From contig NZ_JAODIW010000005.1 in the NCBI RefSeq assembly GCF_026586625.1, forward strand, positions 248,001 through 312,000: a stretch of 64,000 nt of DNA, written 5' to 3'. The position numbers were made by a program, and so were the translations under genes. This document shows positions 33,957-42,589 of the stretch, in pieces (the first letter of the stretch is position 1; every line of letters starts with the position of its first letter). The DNA is from Halobium salinum. Lineage in GTDB: Archaea; Halobacteriota; Halobacteria; Halobacteriales; Haloferacaceae. The notes under the pieces are model-generated. The model was not told the origin of the DNA. It saw only the letters and a program-made list of their open reading frames with translations, and did no database searches.

Positions 33957-35393
33957 TTAGTCGGAGCCGTAGATGTCTTCGGCGACCTTCGCTGCCTGCT
34001 TCATCGCCTTCTCGGCGGGTTTCTGGCCGGCGATAGCGCGCTGTAGCTCCTCGGAGTACCGCTGGCCCCACTCGGGGTACTTGCGGTCGAACGGGTCCGG
34101 CGCTGCCTGCTTCAGCGACTCGAGCGAGACCTGTGCGTAGTCTTCGCCGACCTTCGATCGGTAGTCGTCGTTTTCCCACACCGACTGCCGCACGGAGAAC
34201 ACGCCGCTGCTCTCAAGGTGCATCCACATATCGGTCGGCTGGGACGTCGCCCACACCATGAACAGGAATGCCTGCTCGGAGTTCTTGGCGTTTTTCGACG
34301 TCGAAATCTGCCAATTGAACGCGTTCGGGTTGAGTTCACCGCCTTCCGGCTTGGGGACCTTCGCGATTCGGACGGTATCGGCAACGCTGGACTCGTCATT
34401 AGTGAGCCCGCCCCAGAACATGTTGGCGTCGGCGACGATGTGGCCCGTGCGACCTTCCTGCATCGTCGCTTGTACGTCGGACCAGGTCTGGGTGGACGCT
34501 CCTTCCGGACCAAAGTCCTGAAGCAGCGTACTGTACCAGTCTGCCGCTTCAATTACGCCCTGAGTGTCCAGTCCGGAGTCGTTGGGGAAATCGCTCCAAA
34601 GCTTGGTCCCCTTCTGTCGGAGAAGCGTATTCAGGATATAGATATTCATCCCGTAACCCTTCTGACCACGACCGGCCGTGCCGACGATGTCGGACTCTTC
34701 TTCGTGGATAACCTTCGCGTTCTCACGGTGGTGTTCCCACGTCTCTGCGACCTCCAGTCCGTGCTTGTCATAGAGGTCTTGGAGGTAAAATTGAGTCTGG
34801 ACCTCGACGGTGATGGGCAATCCAGTCCACTTGTCACTGTATCCGCCACCGTGGGCCTGCCAGCGTGACGCCTCGAACAGGTCATCAGGCTTGTACCAAC
34901 CCTCATCATACAGGCTGCTATCGTTGAAGTACGTGTCGAGCGGCTGGAGCCACCCCTCGTCACGGAACTGGTTGACCACCTGATCCATGAAGAAGACGTC
35001 GAACTGGCCGGCGCCGGTGCTCACGTCGGTCTGTCGCTTGGTCCGGAACTGCTGCTCGGGCAGGATGTTCCACTTGACGTCGATGCCGGTGAGTTCCTCG
35101 AACACCGGAATAGCGGGCTTGATCGCCGACACCCACGGATGCTGGACGGCGCCGATGTTGATCTGGTCCCCCTCGAACTGCTTCCACTCGATGTTCGCGT
35201 CCTGGTACTTGCTGAGTGGGATGGCGAGTTCGCCGGAGGAGCCGCCACCACTGCTATTACCCGAGTTACTCGAGTTTCCTCCTCCCCCTCCACTCGAACC
35301 CCCGCGCGTGCATCCCGCGAGACTACCCAGTACACCTGCACTCGTTACACCTGCTGCTTTCAGAAACCGGCGTCTCTCCTGGTCGCTGGTCAT
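33957..35393 (-). CDS. ABC importer solute-binding lipoprotein
   Basis: A 478-residue exported binding protein. A twin-arginine/lipobox signal (ERRRFLKAAG, then LAGC with Cys28) is followed by a Gly/Ser/Asn linker (29-55) and the cluster-B sugar-binding fold: INIGAVQHPWVSAIKPAIPV, VFEELTGIDVKWNILPE, FDVFFMDQV, and a hinge near GLPITVEVQTQFYL. It is first in the importer operon, whose promoter lies at about 35395-35450 (minus strand), with AT-rich GATTATAGTGG near 35421-35431. The ligand is unknown; the size and partners fit sugar/polyol binding proteins. The central part (34240-34920) uses slightly less GC-rich codons. Confidence 0.92.
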   Translation of the reverse strand: MTSDQERRRFLKAAGVTSAGVLGSLAGCTRGGSSGGGGGNSSNSGNSSGGGSSGELAIPLSKYQDANIEWKQFEGDQINIGAVQHPWVSAIKPAIPVFEELTGIDVKWNILPEQQFRTKRQTDVSTGAGQFDVFFMDQVVNQFRDEGWLQPLDTYFNDSSLYDEGWYKPDDLFEASRWQAHGGGYSDKWTGLPITVEVQTQFYLQDLYDKHGLEVAETWEHHRENAKVIHEEESDIVGTAGRGQKGYGMNIYILNTLLRQKGTKLWSDFPNDSGLDTQGVIEAADWYSTLLQDFGPEGASTQTWSDVQATMQEGRTGHIVADANMFWGGLTNDESSVADTVRIAKVPKPEGGELNPNAFNWQISTSKNAKNSEQAFLFMVWATSQPTDMWMHLESSGVFSVRQSVWENDDYRSKVGEDYAQVSLESLKQAAPDPFDRKYPEWGQRYSEELQRAIAGQKPAEKAMKQAAKVAEDIYGSD

Positions 35394-35527
35394 GGTATGA
35401 CTACCGTACTCACACCACTATAATCATTGCACTTAATCCTTTCCCAAAATTCGGTGCGATTAGTACCAGCGGCCGGGTGCGACCGACCCCGGGTACTTAG
35501 CTACCCCACGTTGAACCGATTACTGCA

Positions 35528-36304
35528 ATGGACTGTGACCTCACAGACAAGACCGCACTGATATCCGGGTCCGGAAGGGGAATGGGACGGGCGTCCGCGG
35601 AAGAACTGGCACGAAACGGCGCGGACGTCGTCGTCAACGACGTCGACGAGGCGGTGGCCGAAGAGACCGCGGCGGACGTTCGCGACCTCGGCGTCGACGC
35701 GATCGGCGTCCCCGCAGACGTGAGCGACGGAGCAGAAGTGGCTGCGATGGTCGAAACGGCGGTGGACGAGTTGGGACCGATCGATATCCTCGTCAACAAC
35801 GCCGGTGTGGGCGATTCCGGGCCGTTTCTCGATGGGGAGTACGACGAGACGTTCGAACTGAATCTCGACGTCCACCTCCACGGGGCGTTGAACTGTACCC
35901 GGGAGGTCGTCGACGGGATGGTCGAGCAACAGTACGGAAAGATAATCAACTTCACCTCGATCCACACGAAGAACGGGGTCGGGATGTCGCCCGCGTACGA
36001 CGTCGCGAAGTACAGTCTGCTGGGGCTGACGAAGAGCCTCGCTCTCGAACTCGGGCGGGAGGGTATCCGCGTCAACGCGGTCGCCCCTGGATGGGCGAAC
36101 ACCAGACTGACCGAGGGGTTCAGCGATGCAGTCACCGAGCAGATTCTCGACAACAACCCGCTCGGGCGGTTCGCCGAACCCGAAGAGGTCGCCGACGCAG
36201 TGGCCTTCCTGGCCGCCCCGGCGAGTGACTATATCAACGGCCACGAGCTCCGCGTCGACGGCGGACAGGTGCCCATCGACAGTTGGCGACTGGACAGTCG
36301 ATAG
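35528..36304 (+). CDS. SDR-family dehydrogenase
   Basis: A 258-residue NAD(P)-dependent short-chain dehydrogenase. Cofactor motif LISGSGRGMGRASAEELARN (TGxxxGxG, about 11-30); NDVDEA with Asp after the second strand suggests NAD preference; NNAG at about 90-93; catalytic Ser/Thr in INFTSIH, then Tyr and Lys in SPAYDVAKYS (YxxxK). A C-terminal GHELRVDGGQ strand is standard. Likely oxidises an alcohol or lactol of the imported carbohydrate. A TATA-like GTACTTAGC near 35491-35500 lies 28-37 nt upstream. Divergent from the importer operon. Confidence 0.92.
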   Translation: MDCDLTDKTALISGSGRGMGRASAEELARNGADVVVNDVDEAVAEETAADVRDLGVDAIGVPADVSDGAEVAAMVETAVDELGPIDILVNNAGVGDSGPFLDGEYDETFELNLDVHLHGALNCTREVVDGMVEQQYGKIINFTSIHTKNGVGMSPAYDVAKYSLLGLTKSLALELGREGIRVNAVAPGWANTRLTEGFSDAVTEQILDNNPLGRFAEPEEVADAVAFLAAPASDYINGHELRVDGGQVPIDSWRLDSR

Positions 36305-36342
36305 ACCCCCGACACTGGCAGCCCACCCGAGTAGCACCAATA

Positions 36343-36350
36343 TTTATATA
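36343..36350 (+). promoter_or_regulatory. TATA box of the zinc dehydrogenase transcript
   Basis: TTTATATA is the strongest TATA match here. It predicts a transcript starting near 36375, which leaves about 170 nt of leader before ATG 36547, unusual where most genes here look leaderless. The leader has no clear structured element. Confidence 0.5.
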
Positions 36351-36546
36351 CAATGTCCGGGTGTATTCGCTTGGAGTTACATCGTGTACAGGACTCGGCC
36401 TCGACCGTGGGCGGAGCCCCATCCCTCCTGCGAACGTCGAGGTTCCCCGAGTCTCACGATACAGCGATAGCAATGATACAGATACACAGACGCGACGTCC
36501 GAGTCGAAGAGCCAGAGCCAGCAACCAGCTATCCACGGAGACGACG

Positions 36547-37578
36547 ATGCGCGTAGCCTCACTGACGGACGTCGGCGAGATGAACGTAGAGGAGCGAGAA
36601 CGTCCGGAACCGAAACCGGACGAGGTCGTGATACGCGTCGGTGCGTGTGGCGTCTGCGCGACCGACCTCCACATGTACCACGGGTCGTACGCCGTGGACT
36701 TCCCGATCGTGCTGGGCCACGAGAGCGCCGGCACCGTCACGGCGGTGGGGTCGGACGTCACCGGCGTGGAGTCCGGTGACCGCGTCGCGTTGAACCCCGC
36801 GGTGCCGTGTGGGACCTGTTCGTATTGTAAGCGTGGGAAGACGAACCTCTGTGATAACGCGACCGCGATCGGCGGTGCCGGCGACCGCATCATCGACGGC
36901 TCGTTCGCCGAGTACGTCCGAGTGCCAGCGGGCAACGTCGAGAAGGTCGGCGACCTGCCGTTCGACCACGCCGCCCTCGCCGAGCCACTCGGCTGCTGTG
37001 TTCACGCTGCCAACCGCAGCGGCGTCGGGCAGGCGGACAGCGTCGCGATAATCGGTGCCGGACCGATCGGGCTCATGATGTTACAGACGCTTCGGAACCG
37101 TGGTGCGGGGCCGATAGCTGTCTCGGAACTCGACCCGAAACGTCGCGAAGTCGCCGCCGAGATGGGCGCGGACCTCGTGGTCGATCCCAGCGAAGGCGAC
37201 CCCGTCGAAACGATTCGAGACGAGATCGGTCCGGTCGACGCCGGCATCGAGGTCGTCGGGCTGGTCCCGACCATCCAGCAGGCCTACGACGTGACCGCCA
37301 AAGGGGGCAACACGCTCATCGTGGGTGTGCCGAAGCAAGACGCGACGATGGAGATCAATCCCTTCGAGCTCTACTACAACGACCTCGACATCCGTGGGAC
37401 GTTCGCGCTCACACAGGAGACGTTCGAACGAGCAGTGTCACTGCTCCGGCAGGGCCGTATCGACGCCGAGTCGCTCGTGACCGAAGAAATCGGTCTCGAA
37501 GACATCCCCGACGCGTTCGAACGGATGGAGAACAACGAAGGGCTGAAGAAGGTCGTCATCCCCGGCGACAGCGACTGA
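36547..37578 (+). CDS. Zinc-dependent alcohol/polyol dehydrogenase
   Basis: A 343-residue medium-chain dehydrogenase. Catalytic zinc ligands are Cys in GACGVCATDLHMYHG (about 33-47), His-Glu in LGHESAGTVTAVG and a later Glu in ALAEPLGCC. The structural zinc lobe is CGTCSYCKRGKTNLC (four Cys, about 91-105). The NAD(P) motif IIGAGPIGLMMLQTL (about 166-180) is followed by ELDPKRREVAAEMGA, with acidic Glu suggesting NAD. It resembles sorbitol/threonine/idonate dehydrogenases. Position between the SDR and acid-sugar kinase suggests oxidation of a polyol or sugar acid. ATG 36547 gives the family N-terminus. Confidence 0.92.
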   Translation: MRVASLTDVGEMNVEERERPEPKPDEVVIRVGACGVCATDLHMYHGSYAVDFPIVLGHESAGTVTAVGSDVTGVESGDRVALNPAVPCGTCSYCKRGKTNLCDNATAIGGAGDRIIDGSFAEYVRVPAGNVEKVGDLPFDHAALAEPLGCCVHAANRSGVGQADSVAIIGAGPIGLMMLQTLRNRGAGPIAVSELDPKRREVAAEMGADLVVDPSEGDPVETIRDEIGPVDAGIEVVGLVPTIQQAYDVTAKGGNTLIVGVPKQDATMEINPFELYYNDLDIRGTFALTQETFERAVSLLRQGRIDAESLVTEEIGLEDIPDAFERMENNEGLKKVVIPGDSD

Positions 37579-37591
37579 CGGACTCGGTCTC

Positions 37592-37596
37592 TTTTT
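37592..37596 (+). terminator. Possible T-tract terminator
   Basis: A TTTTT run 14 nt after the zinc dehydrogenase stop, in GTCTCTTTTTCGC; there is no strong hairpin. It would separate this gene from the kinase transcript. Confidence 0.35.
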
Positions 37597-37797
37597 CGCT
37601 GCCAACTTCGAACCTCTCGGAGAAGTTCGAACTCCAGGGAAGCAGGAGCCACATCGGATTGGTATTTCTCGTCTTCCACCCTGCAACGGGGCAGCGACGT
37701 GCGAACGTTTCTTTACGGCGTGTCTCCCAAGACGACCCATGGACGGTCGCAGTCCAGCCGAGCGTGTTCAGTACGAGAACCGTCGAGAGGGACGACC

Positions 37798-39069
37798 ATG
37801 AGCCGATTTGTCGTCGTCGCAGACGACCTGACCGGCAGCTGTGACGCCGGCCACGAGTTCGCGAGGCGAGGGTACGACACCCGGGTCGTGCTCTCCCCAC
37901 AGTCGGATAGGAGGTCGCAGGGGGACGTCAGCGTATACGACACTGCATCACGCTACGTGGTACCCGCCGACGCCGCCGAGTGCGTTCGAACGGTTCTCGA
38001 GGGTTCCGACTCCCCCGTCGTCTACAAGAAGGTCGATTCGACCCTTCGCGGGAACGTTCGCGCGGAGGTCGAAGCTGCCACGCGAGCGGTCTCTCCCGAC
38101 CTGGTCGTCGTCGCTCCGGCGTTTCCGGCCAACGGACGGGTGACGGCGTGTGGGTACCACCTCGTCGACGGACAGTTGGTGACCGAGTCACCGCCCGGAG
38201 GGGACGAGGAACGACCGCCGACACACGACTCCCTCCCGGCGTTCTTCGCGTCGAGTGAGTATCCCGTCGAGCGAGTCGGCGTCGAAGCGGTCTCGCGCGG
38301 TGTGACTGCCGTGCGTGAGGCGTTCGAGTCGTCGTGTTCGACGGAGGAACCGGTCGTCGTCGCCTGCGACGCCGTGACGGACGGCCACCTCGAAACACTC
38401 GCCACGGCGGCCGACGACTTCTCCGGGCGATGTCTGTACGTCGGGAGCGGTGGTCTCGCCCGCCACGTCGTCGTCCCGGGGAGGCCATCGGGGTCCGACT
38501 CGAGCGTCGACGAGAATCGGTCCGTGGTGGGCGTGTCCGGGAGCGTCGCACCGGAGACGCTCGAGCAGGTCACGGCGGTATCGAAGGACCGGCGGCGACA
38601 GCTCGACCTCGAGACGGCGGTCACCGACCCGTCCACCGCGGGGGGCGACCTGGCGTCCCGTGGGGGTGCTGTCGCCGCCGAATACGGGGGTGTGCTCCTC
38701 CACAGTGCCGAGACACGTGACGACGTCGACCGAGCGACGGTCGCCGGCGAACGGGCTGACGTCGATGGGTCGACGGTTCGACGCCGAGTGTCGACGGCGC
38801 TTGCTATCGGTGCTGCGGAGGTCGCCAAGGACGGCCACGCGTCGAACCTCTTTCTCACGGGCGGGGCAACTGCCCGGGCGGTCCTCGAAACCCTCGACGC
38901 GACGGCGCTCCGCATGGCCGGGGAGGAGGTCGCCTCGGGAATACCGCTAGCGACGGTAGAGGGGGGCCCAGCGGACGGGGTGACGGCAGTCACGAAAGCG
39001 GGCGGGTTCGGCAGCGAGCGGGTAATAATTAAGTCCCTCGCTCGTCTCGGTCTTCCCGATGAGCGATAG
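37798..39069 (+). CDS. Four-carbon acid-sugar kinase (DUF1537, DtnK/OtnK-like)
   Basis: A 423-residue kinase. FVVVADDLTGSCDAGHEFAR (about 4-23) is the diagnostic DUF1537 N-terminal motif; KKVDSTLRGNVRAEVEAA (about 82-99) contains the substrate-binding DSTLRGN; the C-terminal nucleotide-binding domain has NLFLTGGATARAVLETL and GPADGVTAVTKAGGFG. Known members phosphorylate D-threonate, L-threonate or D-erythronate at O4. It overlaps the following PdxA2-type gene by 11 nt, the known DtnK-PdxA2 pairing that yields DHAP from D-threonate. ATG 37798 chosen because it starts the family motif. Confidence 0.9.
   Translation: MSRFVVVADDLTGSCDAGHEFARRGYDTRVVLSPQSDRRSQGDVSVYDTASRYVVPADAAECVRTVLEGSDSPVVYKKVDSTLRGNVRAEVEAATRAVSPDLVVVAPAFPANGRVTACGYHLVDGQLVTESPPGGDEERPPTHDSLPAFFASSEYPVERVGVEAVSRGVTAVREAFESSCSTEEPVVVACDAVTDGHLETLATAADDFSGRCLYVGSGGLARHVVVPGRPSGSDSSVDENRSVVGVSGSVAPETLEQVTAVSKDRRRQLDLETAVTDPSTAGGDLASRGGAVAAEYGGVLLHSAETRDDVDRATVAGERADVDGSTVRRRVSTALAIGAAEVAKDGHASNLFLTGGATARAVLETLDATALRMAGEEVASGIPLATVEGGPADGVTAVTKAGGFGSERVIIKSLARLGLPDER
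39024..39033 (+). promoter_or_regulatory. Internal TATA box for pdxA2
   Basis: AATAATTAAG within the 3' end of the kinase gene lies 26-35 nt before ATG 39059, the archaeal spacing for a leaderless transcript. It stands out as an AT block in GC-rich coding DNA and could allow separate expression of the dehydrogenase. Confidence 0.5.
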
Positions 39070-40057
39070 ACTACCGACTATCGGCGTTACCATGGGTGAT
39101 CCGGCAGGCATCGGAAGCGAAGTCATCGTCAAATCACACTCGACGTCGGTCGAGACGGCGAACGTGGTGGTGATCGGCGACGCGTCCGTTCTGGCGGACG
39201 CGGCAGACCGGTTCGCCCCGGACCTGACCGTGCGCCGTGTCGACTCGCCCGCGGCGGCCGACGCCGACCCCGAGGTACTTCCGGTGGTCGACCTCGATAA
39301 CGTGTCCGCCCACCAGTACGGGGAGCTTTCACAGGATAACGGCGAGGCGAGCCTCGAGTACATCCAGCGAGCGATCGAACTCGCGCAGGCCGGTGAGATC
39401 GACGGCATCACGACCGCGCCCATCAACAAGCAGGCGACCCGGATGGCGGGGAGTGAGTACGCGGGCCACACCGGAATGCTCGCCGACTACAGCGATACCG
39501 ACGACTACTCGATGATGCTCATCGAAGACGAGTTGACGGTGACGCACGTCAGTACACACATCCCACTGCGAGAGGCCTGTTCCCAACTCACCGTCGACGA
39601 CGTCGCGTCGACGATTACCGTCACGGACGAGGCACTACGCGACCTCGGTATCGACGACCCTGCTATCGCCGTCGCGGGGCTGAATCCCCACGCGAGCGAC
39701 GGTGGACTCCTCGGCGACGAGGAAGCGGAGACCATCGAACCGGCGGTGGACCGTGTCGCGAAGACGGGCGTCGACGTCACCGGACCTCACTCGCCGGACA
39801 CGGTGTACGTTCGAGCCGCGGCAGGTGAGTTCGACTGTGTCGTCTCGATGTATCACGACCAGGGCCACATTCCGATCAAGATGCTCGGCTTCACCGGCAA
39901 CGACGATGCGGTCAGCGGTGTCAACGTTACCATCGGGCTCCCGATCGTCCGGACGAGCGTCGACCACGGAACAGCCTTCGACATCGCCGGCGACGGAGTC
40001 GCCTCCGAGCAGAGTATGATCGACGCGGTGGCGACGGCCGTCGAACTCGTCCGATAG
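39059..40057 (+). CDS. pdxA2: PdxA2-type 4-phospho-threonate dehydrogenase
   Basis: A 332-residue NAD-dependent dehydrogenase/decarboxylase. IGVTMGDPAGIGSEVIVKS (about 8-26) is the PdxA signature. SEYAGHTGMLADY gives the first metal His, THVSTHIPLRE a second, and MYHDQGHIPIKMLGF the C-terminal metal/phosphate loop; TVGLPI-like and TSVDHGTAFDIAG close the fold. True PdxA acts in pyridoxal phosphate synthesis, a DXP-dependent route not expected in archaea. The overlap with the DUF1537 kinase points to PdxA2: 4-phospho-D-threonate to DHAP, CO2 and NADH. Confidence 0.9.
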   Translation: MSDRLPTIGVTMGDPAGIGSEVIVKSHSTSVETANVVVIGDASVLADAADRFAPDLTVRRVDSPAAADADPEVLPVVDLDNVSAHQYGELSQDNGEASLEYIQRAIELAQAGEIDGITTAPINKQATRMAGSEYAGHTGMLADYSDTDDYSMMLIEDELTVTHVSTHIPLREACSQLTVDDVASTITVTDEALRDLGIDDPAIAVAGLNPHASDGGLLGDEEAETIEPAVDRVAKTGVDVTGPHSPDTVYVRAAAGEFDCVVSMYHDQGHIPIKMLGFTGNDDAVSGVNVTIGLPIVRTSVDHGTAFDIAGDGVASEQSMIDAVATAVELVR

Positions 40058-40113
40058 ACGCGGGTCCCCGCTATCGCTGCTCCGAACAACTGTGCGAGTT
40101 CGTGCCCGGGAGG

Positions 40114-40812
40114 TTACACCAACGCGAAGGCACGAACCGAACATCCACCCGTTCCCTGGACGTTGAGCGGCGGGAAAAAGAAGTCCGCACGCCGACTGTC
40201 CGCACCGTCGAGCACTTGATCGAGGTTCCGTAGCTCCTCGATAGGGATGACGTCGTTCTCGAGTAGCGGGAGATGCGAATCGGCCGGGTGGACGTCGGTC
40301 GACGGTCCGTGGGCCGGCACCTCGTCGTACCACCCGCCGACACTCGCCCCTTCCGTTCCCACTGCCTTCGGGTCCAGCGAAGCGACGTACTCCGCGGCCT
40401 CACCGGTCAGATAGGGGAACTCGAAGAGGTACTCGGGGGTCTGACCGTAGTACTCGTCCCACCCGGTGTGAAGCATGACGACGTCACCGGGCTGAATCTC
40501 GGACTCGTAGGCCTCGATGTCGGCACGAGCTATCGACTCCTCCGGCTCTTTCGGCGTCAAGTCGATGACCACGCCCTCGCCCATGAACCGGTCGATAGCG
40601 AAGTCGTCCAGCGTCTTCCCTTCGGGGATGAAGTGTGCCGGGGCGTCGATGTGAGTCGCAGTGTGGCTCCGCATCTCCAGCCGTTCCATCGTGAACCCGT
40701 CGCGTGCGGCCAACGACGTCCGTTCCAGGTCGACCGGTGGAAAACTCGGCCACACCGGGATGTTCTCGTTGATCGGGTTGGACAGCTCGATGACTTCCTT
40801 GGAGTCGAGCAT
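40114..40812 (-). CDS. Cyclase-family (kynurenine-formamidase-like) hydrolase
   Basis: A 232-residue metal-dependent hydrolase. The family motif is SHTATHIDAPAHF (about 49-61; HxxTHxDxPxH metal ligands). VIDLTPKEPEESIARADIEA and VVMLHTGWDEYYGQ follow; the C-terminal block ends PLNVQGTGGCSVRAFALV. Family members hydrolyse N-formylkynurenine, isatin, or cyclic amides and esters. In this cluster it could open a sugar lactone (e.g. threono-lactone); that is inference. Promoter: ACTTATC (minus; plus 40837-40843), 25-31 nt upstream of ATG 40812. Confidence 0.87.
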   Translation of the reverse strand: MLDSKEVIELSNPINENIPVWPSFPPVDLERTSLAARDGFTMERLEMRSHTATHIDAPAHFIPEGKTLDDFAIDRFMGEGVVIDLTPKEPEESIARADIEAYESEIQPGDVVMLHTGWDEYYGQTPEYLFEFPYLTGEAAEYVASLDPKAVGTEGASVGGWYDEVPAHGPSTDVHPADSHLPLLENDVIPIEELRNLDQVLDGADSRRADFFFPPLNVQGTGGCSVRAFALV

Positions 40813-40836
40813 GGCAGAGCCGACAGACTAGGGGAA

Positions 40837-40843
40837 GATAAGT
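40837..40843 (-). promoter_or_regulatory. TATA box of cyclase-family gene
   Basis: ACTTATC on the minus strand, 25-31 nt before ATG 40812, identical to the core upstream of the 26513 gene. It lies just past the DeoR stop, so the hydrolase has its own start site in addition to any read-through. Confidence 0.5.
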
Positions 40844-40850
40844 ATTGTGC

Positions 40851-41615
40851 TCAGCGGAACACATCTTCGACGAACTCGGTGTCATCGAACAGATCGCGAT
40901 AGTCGTCGGGAACACGACCGTCGGTGACGAGGAGGTCGATGTCGTCGATGGTCCCGAATCGCCGGAAGCTCTGCTCGCCGAACTTGTCGGTGGTGGTGAC
41001 GACGACAGTTCGTGCCGCGTGCTCTACGGCGAGCTGCTTGATCTTCGCCTCGGACTCGTTCGGTGCCGACAACGCACCCGTGGGTTCGATACCGTTTACG
41101 CCGATGAACGCGAGGTCGAAAGACGAGTTTCGAATGTAATCCTCCGTCGTCGGCCCGATCAGTGCCTTGGTCTCGCTCCGGTACTCTCCACCCGTCAGTT
41201 GGACCGTTCCGTCCGCTTTGGATAGTTCCGGCAACAGCAGTGGAGCGTTGGTGACGATGATAGTCGAACTGTCATCAGGGATTTCCTTGGCGACCTGCAT
41301 CGTGGTCGTCCCTGCGTCGAAGAAGACGACTTGACCTTCGTGAATCTCTTCGACGGCTCGCTCCGCAATGGCCTGCTTGCGGTCCAGGTTCTGGACGAGA
41401 CGACGGTCGAACGCTCGTTCGACGCCGACGTTCGTCACGGGAACGGCGCCGCCGTGCGTCCGTTCGACGAGGTTCCGCTCGTCGAGGTCGGAGAGGTCGC
41501 GCCTGATGGTGGACGGCGACACGTCGAGATGTCCGGCCAACTCCTCGACCGAGAGCCCGCCGTGTTTCGTAACCAGTTCCGTGACGGACCGCCGCCGCTG
41601 TTCGGGGGTGCTCAT
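40851..41615 (-). CDS. DeoR/GlpR-family transcriptional regulator
   Basis: A 254-residue repressor. The N-terminal DeoR HTH is EQRRRSVTELVTKHGGLSVE (5-24) and LAGHLDVSPSTIRRDLSDLD (27-46), followed by the family phrase RTHGGAVP. The C-terminal sensor domain of the phospho-sugar-isomerase fold has FFDAGTTTMQVAKEI, VTNAPLL, TGGEYRSETKALIGPTTED and VVTTTDKFGEQSF. Ligands are usually phosphorylated sugars. In haloarchaea GlpR controls fructose/glucose kinases. Here it lies inside the acid-sugar cluster, upstream of the hydrolase and downstream of an aldolase, and probably regulates these. Confidence 0.93.
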   Translation of the reverse strand: MSTPEQRRRSVTELVTKHGGLSVEELAGHLDVSPSTIRRDLSDLDERNLVERTHGGAVPVTNVGVERAFDRRLVQNLDRKQAIAERAVEEIHEGQVVFFDAGTTTMQVAKEIPDDSSTIIVTNAPLLLPELSKADGTVQLTGGEYRSETKALIGPTTEDYIRNSSFDLAFIGVNGIEPTGALSAPNESEAKIKQLAVEHAARTVVVTTTDKFGEQSFRRFGTIDDIDLLVTDGRVPDDYRDLFDDTEFVEDVFR

Positions 41616-41690
41616 GAGACGACCCCCCTGGGCTGGCCCGTTTGCCGCACCGACGCCGTTGGCATGGCTACGACTACAGCCGAGCGGTAT

Positions 41691-42530
41691 TTAGCTCTCT
41701 CGTCCACCCGGAACTGCTGCGGCCTCCGGTTCTTCCCAGACTTCTTCGACGGAGGCCCCTTCGTGGACGATTTTCGTGAGCGCGGAGACCGTCCGTGCTG
41801 GGTTCTCGGACTTCCAGATGGTTCGCCCGATCATCAGTCCACGTGCCCCGGCGTCCATCGCGCCTTCGACCGATTCGAGCATGGCCCGAGTGGTGTCGGT
41901 CGCTGGCCCACCGAGTATCATCACCGGGACCGGCGAGTTCCGCACCAGGGGTTCGAAGGATTCCACACTACCTGTGTACGGTGCTTTGAGGATATCAGCT
42001 CCGAACTCCCAGCCCATGCGCATGGCGTCGGCCACATATTCGGGGTCTGTCTCCAGTTGACCCGGAACCCGTTCGCCCCACATGACGGGTTCGACGACGA
42101 GTGGGACGCCCGTTCCACGCAGCTCTTCGGCGAGCTGCCCGATGTACTCGACGTTGCGGCGGAACGTCTCGTTGTTGTCACGGCCGAACACGAGGACCGT
42201 TTTGACGCCGACGGGGTCGAGTTCCCGGAGGAACTCGGCGTCGAACGCTGGCGTCCAGAGGTCCTGCCCGTGGTCCCGACCGGGACTGGTCGACCACGTC
42301 ACGACGTCTGCCGTGAGAACGACGTCGACGTCGGCCTCCCGTAGCCGGTCCTGATAGTGACGGGCGAAGTGGGGGCCGATGAGTACCGCGTCGGGCTCCC
42401 CGCGTAGTACTTCGTCGAGTGTCTCTTCGGGCGTCTCGAACCCCTCCGGCGAGCCGAGACTGAGGCCGTGATCCAGCGCTACGACGACTGCGTTCCCTGA
42501 CGGCGTGTCTAGAAGCTCTGTTTGGGTCAT
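41691..42530 (-). CDS. DeoC/FbaB (LsrF-like) class I aldolase
   Basis: A 279-residue TIM-barrel aldolase. VVVALDHGLSLGSPEGF (15-31) corresponds to the DHG motif of the archaeal FBA/LsrF/ADH-synthase family; VPLVVEPVMWGERVPG, GADILKAPYTGS (Schiff-base Lys182), VPVMILGGPATDTTRAMLES and GLMIGRTIWKSENPAR complete it. It differs clearly from the 27696 aldolase, e.g. DHGLSLG for DHGLEHG, so it may act on another phospho-ketose. Promoter with a TATA and a repeated TAACCGTT at 42558-42589. It lies 75 nt before the DeoR gene on the same strand. Confidence 0.87.
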   Translation of the reverse strand: MTQTELLDTPSGNAVVVALDHGLSLGSPEGFETPEETLDEVLRGEPDAVLIGPHFARHYQDRLREADVDVVLTADVVTWSTSPGRDHGQDLWTPAFDAEFLRELDPVGVKTVLVFGRDNNETFRRNVEYIGQLAEELRGTGVPLVVEPVMWGERVPGQLETDPEYVADAMRMGWEFGADILKAPYTGSVESFEPLVRNSPVPVMILGGPATDTTRAMLESVEGAMDAGARGLMIGRTIWKSENPARTVSALTKIVHEGASVEEVWEEPEAAAVPGGRES

Positions 42531-42557
42531 CGACTTCGATTGTGGTGAATATGGCCA

Positions 42558-42589
42558 CCTATTTAACCGTTTTCCTAGCGGTAACCGTT
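42558..42589 (-). promoter_or_regulatory. Aldolase promoter with direct repeat TAACCGTT
   Basis: Minus-strand TATA GGTTAAATAGG (plus 42558-42568) lies 28-38 nt before ATG 42530. TAACCGTT occurs at 42564-42571 and again at 42582-42589, 18 bp apart, flanking or overlapping the TATA. This is a candidate operator for the adjacent DeoR/GlpR-type regulator. Confidence 0.5.

Noticed and set aside
39059-40057. Assignment as PdxA of pyridoxal phosphate synthesis
   Set aside because: Archaea are expected to make PLP by the PdxS/PdxT route, and the overlap with a DUF1537 kinase fits the catabolic PdxA2 role better.
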